Part shown: piece by piece, positions 46,303 to 54,261 of the stretch
Position numbering within the stretch: the stretch's first letter is position 1
How the letters are laid out: every line of letters begins with the position of its first letter
NCBI GenBank assembly: GCA_020853395.1
Contig: JADYYY010000010.1
Coordinates: forward strand, 310,001 to 374,000
Length of the DNA: 64,000 nucleotides
Origin: Acidobacteriota bacterium
Lineage (GTDB): Bacteria; Acidobacteriota; Vicinamibacteria; Vicinamibacterales; SCN-69-37
Reading direction: 5' to 3'
The notes under the pieces: generated by a model
What the model was told of the DNA's origin: nothing
Database searches by the model: none
What the model saw: the letters and a program-made list of their open reading frames with translations, nothing else
Made by a program: the position numbers and the translations under genes

Positions 46303-48126
46303 CTAAGCGTAGAACCGCTCGATGACGCCCTTGTAGCGCTCGGCGATGACCTGCCGCTTCACCTTGAGCGTCGGGGTGAGCTCTCCGGACGTGACCGAAA
46401 ACTCCGCGGCGATGAGGGCGAACTTCTTGATGCGCTCGAACTGCGCCAGCGTGCGGTTCACCTCGTCGACCACCGCCTGATACACCGCCCGGACGTCCTC
46501 GTCCTCAAGCCGCGCGCGGAGCGTGGTCTCGTCGAGACGCAGCGTTCGGCTGAGTGCGGCGAACTCGGGTGAGATCAGCGCGGCCGGGAAGTGGCGCCGG
46601 TCGCCGACGAGGATCGCGTGGGCCACGAGGCCGTGAGCCCGCAGCCGCTCCTCGATCGGCTGCGGCGCGATCTTCTTTCCGCCGGAGGTCACGAGCAGCT
46701 CTTTCTTGCGGTCGGTGATCCGCAGATAGCCGTGCGGGTCGAGCTCGCCGATGTCGCCGGTGTGAAACCACCCGTCGCGCAGCGCGGCGGCAGTGTCGTC
46801 GGGCCGGCCGTAGTACCCGCGCATCACGTTCGGCCCGCGGGCGAGGATCTCGCCGTCGGGAGCGATCCTCAGCTCGACGTTCGGCAGCGGCGGCCCGACG
46901 GTGCCGAAGCGGATGCGGCCGGGGGGCGTGAGGGCGAGCACCGGGGCCGTCTCGGTGAGGCCGTAGCCTTCGAGAATCGGCAGCCCGACGCCGAGGAAGA
47001 ACCGCGCGATCTCGACGTTCAGCGGCGCGCTGCCCGAGACGGCCCACCGCAGCCGGCCGCCGATCCCGTCGCGAATCTTCGAGAACACCATCCGATCGGC
47101 GAGGCCGGACGCAAGGCGCGCCCAGGCAGGCAGCGGCTCTCCCAGGCTGATCGCGCGGCCTCGAACCTTGGCCAGCTCGATGGCGCGATCGAAGATCGTG
47201 CGCCGCAGGCCGGTCGCGGTCATGCCCTTCTCGAGGACTCTCGCGTAGAGCTTCTCGAACATCCTCGGCACGCCGGACATCACCGTGGGCCGCACGACCG
47301 TCAGATCCCTGGCGACCGTGTCGATCGACTCTGCGAAGACGATCGACACGCCGCTCGCCAGGCAGACGTACGAGACCGTGCGCTCGAAGGCATGACACAG
47401 CGGCAGGAACGACAGCGCGGTGTCGTTCTCCGTCAGGTCGACCACCGAGAGGACGCCGGCGACGTTCGAAGCGATGTTCCCGTGCGTCAGCATCACGCCC
47501 TTGGGATCGCCCGTCGTCCCCGAGGTGTAGATGATGGTCGCGAGGTCGTCGGGCCCGACGGCCCTCGCCCGCTCCTGATACTCGCGGGCGACGCCCCAGC
47601 CATCCATGATCCGGCGATGGCCTCGTTCGGCGACGGAGGCCACCGACATGAGCTGCGGCTCTCGCTGCCCGACGTCGTCCTGTTGGTCAGCCTCCTCCGG
47701 AGCGTCCATCACGAGCACGATCCGAAGCGACGGGGCGATGTTCGCGACGGCCGCGATCTTCTCGGCATGAGTCGACGACGACACGATCGCGATCGTCGCG
47801 CCGCTGTCGCGGAGGATGAAGCCGACCTGTTCCGGCGACACCGTCGGGTAGATCGGGACCGTCACGGCGCCGGCGGTGAGGACGGCGAAATCGGCGACGA
47901 GCCATTCGGGCCGGCTCTCCGAGAGCAGGGCGACGCGATCGCCCGGTCCCATTCCCAGCGCCGAGAGGCCCAGGCTGAGGTCGCGCACCTGGTCGACGAG
48001 CGCGCGGCCGCTCATGGCCCGGACCTCGCCGTTCAGGCAGCGGCCGAGCAGATCCGGCTTGAGATACCGTCCCGCCACGAAGAACGGCAGGTCCGCAATG
48101 GTCGCGGGCGTGTCGGCCATGCTCAT
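46303..48126 (-). CDS. Long-chain acyl-CoA synthetase (AMP-forming)
   Basis: A 607-residue ANL-superfamily ligase. The AMP/ATP loop is ATIIYTSGTTGDPKGVMLTH (near 200), followed by GYGLTETAPVLAL, the WFHTGDIGELDPHGYLRITDRKKELL hinge region, and a C-terminal GKKIAPQPIEERL. The size and the LSFLPLCHAFERTVSY stretch place it with FAA/FadD15-type long-chain fatty acid ligases. It activates fatty acids to acyl-CoA. The start overlaps moaC as ATGA, and rex lies just upstream, suggesting redox control. Confidence 0.93.
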   Translation of the reverse strand: MSMADTPATIADLPFFVAGRYLKPDLLGRCLNGEVRAMSGRALVDQVRDLSLGLSALGMGPGDRVALLSESRPEWLVADFAVLTAGAVTVPIYPTVSPEQVGFILRDSGATIAIVSSSTHAEKIAAVANIAPSLRIVLVMDAPEEADQQDDVGQREPQLMSVASVAERGHRRIMDGWGVAREYQERARAVGPDDLATIIYTSGTTGDPKGVMLTHGNIASNVAGVLSVVDLTENDTALSFLPLCHAFERTVSYVCLASGVSIVFAESIDTVARDLTVVRPTVMSGVPRMFEKLYARVLEKGMTATGLRRTIFDRAIELAKVRGRAISLGEPLPAWARLASGLADRMVFSKIRDGIGGRLRWAVSGSAPLNVEIARFFLGVGLPILEGYGLTETAPVLALTPPGRIRFGTVGPPLPNVELRIAPDGEILARGPNVMRGYYGRPDDTAAALRDGWFHTGDIGELDPHGYLRITDRKKELLVTSGGKKIAPQPIEERLRAHGLVAHAILVGDRRHFPAALISPEFAALSRTLRLDETTLRARLEDEDVRAVYQAVVDEVNRTLAQFERIKKFALIAAEFSVTSGELTPTLKVKRQVIAERYKGVIERFYA

Positions 48127-48614
48127 GCGCGCCGGAACGTGCCGCTGCGGCCGCCCCGCTTCTCCCGGAGGCTGATGGGGCCGATCACCATCGTCCGATC
48201 GACGGCCTTCAGCATGTCGTAGAGGGTCAGCGCCGCGGCCGACACGGCGACGAGCGCCTCCATCTCGACGCCCGTCCGGCCGACCGTGCCGACGCGCGCG
48301 ACGATCAGATAGCCGTCGCGCCTGGCCGTGAGATCGACGTCGACGTGGGTGAGCGGGAGCGGGTGGCAGAGCGGGATGATGTCGGCGGTCCGCTTGGCGG
48401 CCATGATGCCGGCGAGCCGCGCCGTCTGCAGCGGATCGCCCTTGGCGACGCGCTTCGTGCGAATGGCGGTGATTGCCGCGCGTCCCATGCGGACATAGCC
48501 GTCGGCGACGGCCTCGCGCACGGTCTCCGGCTTCGGCGACACGTCCACCATCCGCACACGCCCGTCGGCATCCACGTGCGACAGCACCGGCGTGGGTCGT
48601 CCGTGCTTAGCCAT
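48123..48614 (-). CDS. moaC: Cyclic pyranopterin monophosphate synthase
   Basis: A 163-residue molybdenum-cofactor enzyme. Family hallmarks are [40 protein letters not shown] with the catalytic His, [23 protein letters not shown], and the KAVDRTM(V)I end. It converts the MoaA product to cyclic pyranopterin. MoaA is not in the window. The gene overlaps rex by eight bases and fadD by four. Confidence 0.95.
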   Translation of the reverse strand: MAKHGRPTPVLSHVDADGRVRMVDVSPKPETVREAVADGYVRMGRAAITAIRTKRVAKGDPLQTARLAGIMAAKRTADIIPLCHPLPLTHVDVDLTARRDGYLIVARVGTVGRTGVEMEALVAVSAAALTLYDMLKAVDRTMVIGPISLREKRGGRSGTFRRA

Positions 48615-49269
48615 GTTCCTCTCGCGCCAGGAAGAACGACAGGCTCTCGAGCGACACCGTGAGATCCACGTTCTTCAACTTGACGTCACGAGGCACCTTC
48701 AGGTTGCCCGGAGAGAAGTTGAGGATGGCGCGGATGCCCGTCTGCAGCACGGTGTTGACCACGGTCTGCGCCGCGGCGGCGGGGACGGCGACGACCGCGA
48801 TGTCGATGCGCTCGCGCTGGACGAGCCGCTTGAACTCGGCGATGTCGTAGATGCGGACGCCGCCGCGCGTTCGCCGGCCGATCTTCGAGCGCTCGGAATC
48901 GAAGATGGCCACGATGGCGAAGCCCTCCTGCCGGAACCCCGGGTAGTCGGCGAGCGCGAAGCCGAGGTTGCCGGCGCCGATGATCGCGACGCGAACCGTT
49001 CGGTCGAGCCCCAGAATCGCGCGCAGATGACGCTTGAGCTCCTTGACGTAGTAGCCCACGCCGCGCACGCCGAATTCCCCGAAGTACGCGAGATCCTTCC
49101 GGATCTGCGCAGCGTTGAGCTGGAACTGCTCGGCCAGGGCCCTGGACGAGATGCTCTTCACGCCAGCGGCATCGAGCGCGTTCAAGCAGCGCAGATACAC
49201 CGACAAACGGCCGGCGGTGAGCTCGGAAACCTGATCCCCGGACGTGCGCGCCTTGTCCCGATCCGTCAC
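48607..49269 (-). CDS. rex: Redox-sensing transcriptional repressor Rex
   Basis: A 220-residue NADH-sensing repressor. The N-terminal winged helix has LSVYLRCLNALDAAGVKSISSRALAEQFQLNAAQIRKDLAYFGEFG; the Rossmann domain has VRVAIIGAGNLGFALADYPGF and the C-terminal swapped helix. High NADH releases Rex from DNA and switches on respiratory and fermentative genes. GTG start at 49269 is preceded by TAAAAT at 9 bases. It heads the operon rex-moaC-fadD. I saw no Rex operator in its own upstream region. Confidence 0.94.
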   Translation of the reverse strand: MTDRDKARTSGDQVSELTAGRLSVYLRCLNALDAAGVKSISSRALAEQFQLNAAQIRKDLAYFGEFGVRGVGYYVKELKRHLRAILGLDRTVRVAIIGAGNLGFALADYPGFRQEGFAIVAIFDSERSKIGRRTRGGVRIYDIAEFKRLVQRERIDIAVVAVPAAAAQTVVNTVLQTGIRAILNFSPGNLKVPRDVKLKNVDLTVSLESLSFFLAREEHG

Positions 49270-49278
49270 GAGCGACAG

Positions 49279-49284
49279 ATTTTA
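49279..49284 (-). promoter_or_regulatory. -10 element TAAAAT before rex
   Basis: TAAAAT on minus ends 9 bases before the GTG at 49269. The leader would be at most two or three bases. No Shine-Dalgarno is present. Confidence 0.5.
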
Positions 49285-49435
49285 GTTCGGTCCTGGGTCC
49301 CGTGTCCTGGGTCCCGGGTTCGCTGTGCCGGGACTGGTTCCATGGGCCGGTCCCGGGTGCCGAGTCCAGGGTCCCGGGTCCGCTGTTCCGGTCCCGCGGT
49401 CCCATGGTCCGGTCCTGAGTCCCGCATAGGCGAGC
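49285..49435. repeat. Degenerate GTCCC/GGTCC repeat block between plsC and rex
   Basis: This intergenic stretch consists of shuffled words such as GTCCCGGGT, GGTCCTG, CCGGTCC and CATGG. Two 21-base copies at 49310-49330 and 49370-49390 match in 19 positions, 60 bases apart, and the bases after each copy are also alike. It looks like a decayed tandem duplication. No gene is likely. Confidence 0.7.
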
Positions 49436-50200
49436 CTAAACCCGGTCCACTGACGCCGATCCGCGGTCCGGCGTTCCGGTGACGCCGATCGCCGCGGTCA
49501 TGCGCGCGCGCACGTCGGCGATCACCTGATTCCTGTCCTCCACCGAGAGCCCGCGGGTCGAGACGGCCGGCAGGAACGTCACCGTCACGGTCGCCGGCCA
49601 GATGAGCGGGCTGCCTTTGCGCATGGCCGCACGGCCGCCGCTGACGATCACCGGCACGAGCGGCGCCTGCGCCTTGAGGGCCATCACGAACCCTCCCTTC
49701 TTGAAAGGCAGCAGCTCCCCGGTGCGGCTTCTCGTCCCCTCGGGGAAGATGAAGAACGAATGCCCCGCGCAGAGCGCGGCCGCCGCGCGGTCCACCGCCG
49801 GCCAGCTCTGCTCCTTGTTCGCACGTTCGACGGGGACGAACCCCGCCACGTCGAACGCCCAGACCAAGACGGGCAGCTTCCGGAGCTCGGCCTTGTACAG
49901 CACTCGCACGCGTGGGAACCGCGATCGAAGCGCGTAGAACACGGCGGGAGAGTCGACGTTGCTGGTGTGGTTGCAGACGTACACGGCCGCGCCCTGCACC
50001 ATGTGCTCGACGCCGGCCGTCTTCACGCGGACGCCGGCGAGCGCGAAGCCCATCCGCACGCCCATCGCCGCGGCCGCATAGAGGAGGCGCGGGCGCTTCG
50101 AGATGACGGTCCAGAGGAGTACCGGAGGTCCCACGAGCAGGACGTAGCCCGAGACGGCGACGGCGGCGGCGACGGTGCGTATGGCAGCGACGAGCGTCAT
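49436..50200 (-). CDS. 1-acyl-sn-glycerol-3-phosphate acyltransferase (PlsC type)
   Basis: A 254-residue membrane acyltransferase with an N-terminal hydrophobic segment and the PlsC boxes: NHTSNVDSP (HxxxxD-like, near 84), LPVLVWAFDVAGFVPVER, FFIFPEGTRSRTG (near 150) and PLVPVIVSGG. It transfers an acyl group to lysophosphatidic acid in phospholipid synthesis. I chose the ATG at 50200; an ATG at 50218 would add six residues and run toward the carD terminator. Confidence 0.9.
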   Translation of the reverse strand: MTLVAAIRTVAAAVAVSGYVLLVGPPVLLWTVISKRPRLLYAAAAMGVRMGFALAGVRVKTAGVEHMVQGAAVYVCNHTSNVDSPAVFYALRSRFPRVRVLYKAELRKLPVLVWAFDVAGFVPVERANKEQSWPAVDRAAAALCAGHSFFIFPEGTRSRTGELLPFKKGGFVMALKAQAPLVPVIVSGGRAAMRKGSPLIWPATVTVTFLPAVSTRGLSVEDRNQVIADVRARMTAAIGVTGTPDRGSASVDRV

Positions 50201-50219
50201 CGCCGGCCCAAACGACAAC

Positions 50220-50249
50220 GGGGCCTCCCGACGAGCAGCGGGAGGCCCC
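50220..50249 (-). terminator. Rho-independent terminator of carD
   Basis: An 11-bp perfect stem (GGGGCCTCCCG / CGGGAGGCCCC) with an 8-base loop lies 33 bases after the carD stop. On minus it is followed by GTTGTCGTTTGG, a T-rich tail. This is the clearest terminator in the window. Confidence 0.8.
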
Positions 50250-50282
50250 GGAGATCAACGTTCACACGCGGAGGGTTGCGAA

Positions 50283-50876
50283 CTACGACGCGCGAGCGGC
50301 ACGGCGCGGCGTCGCGACCCTGCTGGCCGCCGCCGCTTTGCGCGGCGTGGACGCCGCCGCCTTGGCGCGTGCCTCGTTGCGCGCCTTGAGCGAGAAGCAG
50401 CGCTCCAGCGCCTGCTCGACCTTCTGCTCGACCTGCGGCGTCTTCTCCCCCATCACTTCCGTGATCTCGGAGACCACGAGGAACTTGGCGCGATCGAGCA
50501 TGCGCTTCTCACGGAACGACAGGCTCTTGCCCTTGGCCAGGAACGTCAGGCTCTTGAGCACCTCGACGACGTCGTAGATGGAGCCGGTGCGCATCCGGTC
50601 GGAATTGTCTTTGAAGCGGCCTTTCCAGTTCTGGTGGCTGTCGATCTTGCCGTCGCTCAGCAACTGGAACAGCCGATCGACTTCGATGTCCGTGATCGCC
50701 CGCCGGAGCCCGACCCCGTCGACGTTGTCCACCGGCACGAACACCGTCGTCTCGTTCGCCATACGAAGCTGATAGAACCCGCAGGTCGTCCCCATGATGG
50801 TCTTCGTCTCGATCCGTTCGATCACGCCGAGACCATGGTTTGGGTAGATGACCTTGTCGCCGATCTCAAATGCCAC
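50283..50876 (-). CDS. CarD-family transcriptional regulator
   Basis: A 197-residue RNA-polymerase-binding protein. The N-terminal RID domain (FEIGDKVIYPNHGLGVIERIE, FYQLRMANETTVFVPVDN) binds the beta subunit; the helical C-terminal domain (MRTGSIYDVVEVLKSLTFLAKGKSLSFREKRML) binds the -10 region. A 35-residue Ala/Lys/Arg-rich tail (ARAKAAASTPRKAAAASR) is extra and could bind DNA unspecifically. CarD stabilises open complexes at rRNA and other promoters. GTG start at 50876 follows GGGGGA by 3 bases; the upstream frame is non-homologous. Confidence 0.92.
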   Translation of the reverse strand: MAFEIGDKVIYPNHGLGVIERIETKTIMGTTCGFYQLRMANETTVFVPVDNVDGVGLRRAITDIEVDRLFQLLSDGKIDSHQNWKGRFKDNSDRMRTGSIYDVVEVLKSLTFLAKGKSLSFREKRMLDRAKFLVVSEITEVMGEKTPQVEQKVEQALERCFSLKARNEARAKAAASTPRKAAAASRVATPRRAARAS

Positions 50877-50940
50877 GTGTCCCCCGAACTCTGAGGAATG
50901 ACTTCCAGGTTGGCTAACCGCTAGCAGGAGCGCACCCGCT

Positions 50941-50969
50941 ATTTTACCCGATCCGGCGGGTCGAAACAA
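50941..50969 (-). promoter_or_regulatory. Sigma-70-like promoter of carD
   Basis: On minus, TTGTTT (50969-50964) and TAAAAT (50946-50941) are spaced by 17 bases. The predicted start near 50934 gives a leader of about 58 bases, so carD, unlike several neighbours, would have a normal leader. Confidence 0.6.
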
Positions 50970-51083
50970 CGGAAAGTCCTGTAATTGAAGGGGTTTGCGG
51001 CCATTTCGCCTGACGTTCGCCTTCGCACGATATCCGGCAAGTTCAAGCGAGACAATCAGTTAGCAGCCACGGTGTCCTGTGCC

Positions 51084-52844
51084 TCAGTGCGCCGGCGTGG
51101 GCAGGCGGCCCGAGAAGCCTCGGCCTGCCCTGGGGCCCGCCTGATCCCGTTCGAGCACCCGGTCGGAGTCGGCCACGCTGAAGCCCGTCCGATAGACCAG
51201 GTCCGCGATCCTGATGAGCTTCGGAAACAGGATCTTGTCTGCCGAGTCGGTGTTCGCGTGGTAGTCGTCGTGGGTCCCGGTGAAGAAGAACGCGACGGGG
51301 ATGCCCTTCGTGGCGTACGTGTAGTGATCGCTCCGGGTGTAGAAGGTGTTGACGTCCGACGGGTCGTTGAACTCGAAGTCCAGCGTGAGCGGCCGCGCCA
51401 GGGTGGCGTTCGTTGCGATGAGCAGGTTGTGAAGGTCGGTGCTGATGCGATCGGCGCCGATGACGTAGAGCGTGTTGGCCTCGCTCGGTTTGTCGTCGCG
51501 GTTGCGGCCGATCATGTCGATGTTGAACGACGCCTGGACTCGGTCGAGCGGCACCACCGGGAAGTCGGCCATGTACCGCGAGCCGAGCAGGCCGGCCTCC
51601 TCCCCGGCGTGCCAGATGAACACGACCGAACGCCGCGGCTTCGGCCCGGCCGCGAACGCCCTCGCGATCGCCATCAACGCCGCCGATCCCGAGGCGTCGT
51701 CGTCGGCACCGTTCCAGATGGGATCGGTCGTGACCGGCACGTTGACGGGCCCCTTCGGCTGGCCGGTACGGGCGTAGCCCACGTGATCGAGGTGCGCGCC
51801 GAAGAAGACGTACGTATCGCGCAGCACGGGGTCGCTGCCTCTCACCAACCCGACCACGTTCTGCGTGAAGTCTGTTGAAACGACGGTGTAGGTCTGATCG
51901 ACGGCGATCGTCACCGTGACGTCGGGCAGGGAGAAACCGGGAAGCGGCTCGCCCTTCTCGAACTTCGCGCGCAGTTGACCGAACGGCACGGGGCCTCTGG
52001 CGAAGAGCCACTCGAGCACCGCCTCGTCGGCGACGATCGCCGGAGCGAGCCTCGCGTCCACGCGTTCAACCGTGACGAACTCGGGGGCGAGCGCGCCGCC
52101 GCCGCGCCCTGCCGCTGCGCCTGCACCGCTCGCCGCCCCGCCGGCCTCTGCCTGCGGCGCCTTGCCCGAGCCGGACGACGGCGGGCGAGACGGCTCGAAC
52201 GTGAGCACCGCGCCCGCTTTCTGATTCCTGATGATCTCGTGCGACCGATCGGCCGTGGCCCCGCGTCCGGCCGAAGGCATGCCTCGGCCGCCCGGCAGGT
52301 ACGCCACGAGACGGCCGCTCACGTCGCGTCCGGTGAAGTCGCCGGCCGGTCGGCCGGCATCGGGCGTCGGCTGCCCGTAGCCGACGAACTCGACGCCGCG
52401 GAACGTGAGCGTCTGCTTGCCTCCAGACTCCAGCGGAAACGATACGTGGTCGCCATCCTTGAACGTCCGCGATTCGCCGTTCACGTCGATCGTGAGCGTC
52501 GAGTTGCGCGTCACGCGGTAACCGCGCTGCGCGACCCGCTGCAGAAACGTGCCGTCGTCGCCAAGCGGCTCGATCCCCCAGCTCTTCAGATGGCCCGCCA
52601 CGTACGCGGCCGCCAGGCCGTAGCCTTCGGTGAACACTTCCCTGCCCTCGAGCGCATCCGAGGCGAGATAGGAAAGCCACTCCCGCGTGTCGTCCTCCGA
52701 GAGGACCGCGAAGGGAACGCCCGCGGCGGGCTCTGGCGCCTGCGCGAGGACGACGGGCCGCTGCGGGGCCCCGACGAGCGCGAGCAGCAGGAGCGTGATG
52801 CGAACGGAGAACCCTGAACGGAAGCGACGATGGCGGGAATTCAC
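51084..52844 (-). CDS. Secreted M28-family aminopeptidase with PA-type insertion
   Basis: A 586-residue exported peptidase. After a signal peptide (VRITLLLLALVGAPQRPVVLAQ, about residues 14-36) comes an N-terminal cap; a protease-associated insertion with an Ala/Gly-rich loop (GGAASGAGAAAGRGGGA) occupies about 130-300. The two-zinc M28 core has FFGAHLDHVGY, GADDDASGSAALMAIARAF, IWHAGEEAGLLGS, NIDMIGRN and HDDYHANTDSADKI with all metal ligands present. It should release N-terminal amino acids outside the cytoplasm. GTG at 52844 is the best start; it is divergent from the gene at 52970. Confidence 0.9.
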   Translation of the reverse strand: MNSRHRRFRSGFSVRITLLLLALVGAPQRPVVLAQAPEPAAGVPFAVLSEDDTREWLSYLASDALEGREVFTEGYGLAAAYVAGHLKSWGIEPLGDDGTFLQRVAQRGYRVTRNSTLTIDVNGESRTFKDGDHVSFPLESGGKQTLTFRGVEFVGYGQPTPDAGRPAGDFTGRDVSGRLVAYLPGGRGMPSAGRGATADRSHEIIRNQKAGAVLTFEPSRPPSSGSGKAPQAEAGGAASGAGAAAGRGGGALAPEFVTVERVDARLAPAIVADEAVLEWLFARGPVPFGQLRAKFEKGEPLPGFSLPDVTVTIAVDQTYTVVSTDFTQNVVGLVRGSDPVLRDTYVFFGAHLDHVGYARTGQPKGPVNVPVTTDPIWNGADDDASGSAALMAIARAFAAGPKPRRSVVFIWHAGEEAGLLGSRYMADFPVVPLDRVQASFNIDMIGRNRDDKPSEANTLYVIGADRISTDLHNLLIATNATLARPLTLDFEFNDPSDVNTFYTRSDHYTYATKGIPVAFFFTGTHDDYHANTDSADKILFPKLIRIADLVYRTGFSVADSDRVLERDQAGPRAGRGFSGRLPTPAH

Positions 52845-52969
52845 AGGGCGCCACCCCAGATTACGCCCCGGCGACCAGGTGGTCAATTTTCGGAAGTCGT
52901 CGAACGGCGCTCGCCCGCGGTACCGCTCTTGCTCGTTCTTCACCGGCTCTCGAACGACGGAGGAGGCTG

Positions 52970-53527
52970 ATGACCGACTCACTCAACCGCCTGACGCTGC
53001 TGCCCGCCATCTTCAGTGTCGTGCTGCTCACGACGCCGCTGGAGGCGGCCGTCCAGGACCACGCCGGCCACGCCGCGCAGGATCCGTCGGCGCCGCAAGC
53101 CAGCTCGATGTCCATGCCGGCGTACGACAAAGCGGCGGAAGCGACGTTCTCCGGCGTCGTCGAGCAGGTCGTCGAGATGAGCCACGGCGAGATGATGGGC
53201 CGCGGCGACGGCCAAGGTGGCGCCCGAGGTGGCGGTCGAATGATGGCGAAGCCGGCCATGCCGATGGGCATGGCCATGATGGGCGTCCACGTGAAGCTGA
53301 AGACGAGTGACGCCGTGCTCGACGTCCATCTCGGACCCAAGGCGTTCCTCGCCGATCGGCACCTGTCGATCGCGCAGGGCGATCGCCTGGAGGTGGTCGG
53401 CGCGAGGGCGACGATGAACGGCGCGCCGATCGTGATCGCGCGTCAGGTGACCAAGGGCACGACGACCGTCGTGCTGCGCGACGAGTCGGGACGGCCGTTG
53501 TGGCCAGCGAGGTGCTGCGGGTCGTGA
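52970..53527 (+). CDS. Secreted Met/His/Gly-rich protein, possible metal-related
   Basis: A 185-residue exported protein. The signal peptide (LLPAIFSVVLLTTPLEAAVQ) is followed by a His-containing segment (DHAGHAAQDPS), then a small beta domain interrupted by a Gly/Met-rich loop (about residues 70-105: MMGRGDGQGG, MMAKPAMPMGMAMMG). The C-terminal half (VHLGPKAFLADRHLSIAQGDRLEVVGAR) looks like an OB-fold. It ends CCGS. Clustered Met and His suggest copper binding, but no copper gene is adjacent. GGAGGAGG lies just before the ATG. Family not recognised. Confidence 0.65.
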   Translation: MTDSLNRLTLLPAIFSVVLLTTPLEAAVQDHAGHAAQDPSAPQASSMSMPAYDKAAEATFSGVVEQVVEMSHGEMMGRGDGQGGARGGGRMMAKPAMPMGMAMMGVHVKLKTSDAVLDVHLGPKAFLADRHLSIAQGDRLEVVGARATMNGAPIVIARQVTKGTTTVVLRDESGRPLWPARCCGS

Positions 53528-53561
53528 GCCGCGCACGGTGCGACGGCCCGATGTTGCACGC

Positions 53562-53567
53562 TATACT
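53562..53567 (+). promoter_or_regulatory. -10 element TATACT of tRNA-Leu
   Basis: TATACT ends 29 bases before the tRNA 5' end, giving a short precursor leader. The -35 (TGCGAC at 17 bases) is weak. Confidence 0.5.
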
Positions 53568-53596
53568 TGGGTCCGACAGCACGTCCTTCCGTCGCC

Positions 53597-53685
53597 GCCG
53601 GAGTGGCGAAACTGGCAGACGCGCGAGACTCAAAATCTTGTCCGCTTCACGGCGGGTGTGGGTTCGATTCCCTCCTCCGGCACCA
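53597..53685 (+). tRNA. tRNA-Leu (anticodon CAA)
   Basis: The 7-bp acceptor stem is GCCGGAG with CTCCGGC; CCA is encoded at 53683-53685. The anticodon loop CTCAAAA, closed by CGAGA/TCTTG, gives CAA, which reads the Leu codon TTG. A long class II variable arm precedes the T loop (GGTTCGATTCC). Length is 89 bases, normal for tRNA-Leu. Confidence 0.96.
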
Positions 53686-53723
53686 GTACCGCGCACCTGA
53701 CGCACGCCAGGGTCCGCACCAGG

Positions 53724-54197
53724 CTACGGCTTCCGTAGCGTCACGACGATCTCAGAGGCGGGATAGCCTTCGGTGTGCTGGTTGCTGCCTTCGACTTTCG
53801 AGTAGGTCCTCGACTTGATGAAGACGCCTTCGATCGCCGTGCCGTTGAAGCGCCCGACGAACACGTAGTCGCGTCGCCCGGCGCCATCGTTCCCGCCAGC
53901 ATCTCGCATGGCGAACTGGATGTTCGCGAGCTCCTGAGGCGCAGACTTGCCGAGTCCGCTGCCCGTGGGCTCTGTGACGACCGGCGAGAAGCTCAGGGCC
54001 TCCGGGCACGGCCGCAGAACCGTCGTGGTTTCGCGCCAACTGTCTCGCAAGTCCATGTGGTAGAAGCCCGGAAGCTCGGGATCCACTGCCTCGACCTCGA
54101 GACGGAGCGTGCCGGTCAAATCGGTCGCAAGGCGACAGTCTCGCCACGGCACCTGGCTCGGCGGACTCACGGTACGAAGGTGCCCGGTGACGCTCAC
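53724..54197 (-). CDS. Downstream fragment of an interrupted lipoprotein gene
   Basis: A 157-residue reading frame with a GTG at 54197 but no Shine-Dalgarno and no signal peptide. It is in the same frame as the lipoprotein at 54258-54704; only one TAG codon (54258-54260) separates them, and the 20 codons between (AYVPPPASPIGVYQAAYS and neighbours) read as normal protein. The natural product is thus probably one lipoprotein of about 326 residues, and this is its C-terminal half: beta-rich, with VPWRDCRLATDLTGTLRLEVEAVDPE and DYVFVGRFNGTAIEGVFI. Function unknown. Confidence 0.6.
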   Translation of the reverse strand: MSVTGHLRTVSPPSQVPWRDCRLATDLTGTLRLEVEAVDPELPGFYHMDLRDSWRETTTVLRPCPEALSFSPVVTEPTGSGLGKSAPQELANIQFAMRDAGGNDGAGRRDYVFVGRFNGTAIEGVFIKSRTYSKVEGSNQHTEGYPASEIVVTLRKP

Positions 54198-54245
54198 CGA
54201 GTACGCGGCCTGATAGACACCGATCGGGCTGGCCGGCGGCGGGAC

Positions 54246-54261
54246 GTAGGCCGAGGCCTAC
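54246..54261. repeat. Inverted repeat at the internal amber codon
   Basis: GTAGGCC-TC-GGCCTAC (minus strand reading) is a perfect 7-bp inverted repeat that contains the TAG codon in its first arm. It could be the cause of a local mutation, a readthrough structure, or chance. Confidence 0.45.

Noticed and set aside
49270-49300. Rex operator (autoregulation)
   Set aside because: No TTGTGAA-N4-TTCACAA-like inverted repeat is present near the rex promoter.
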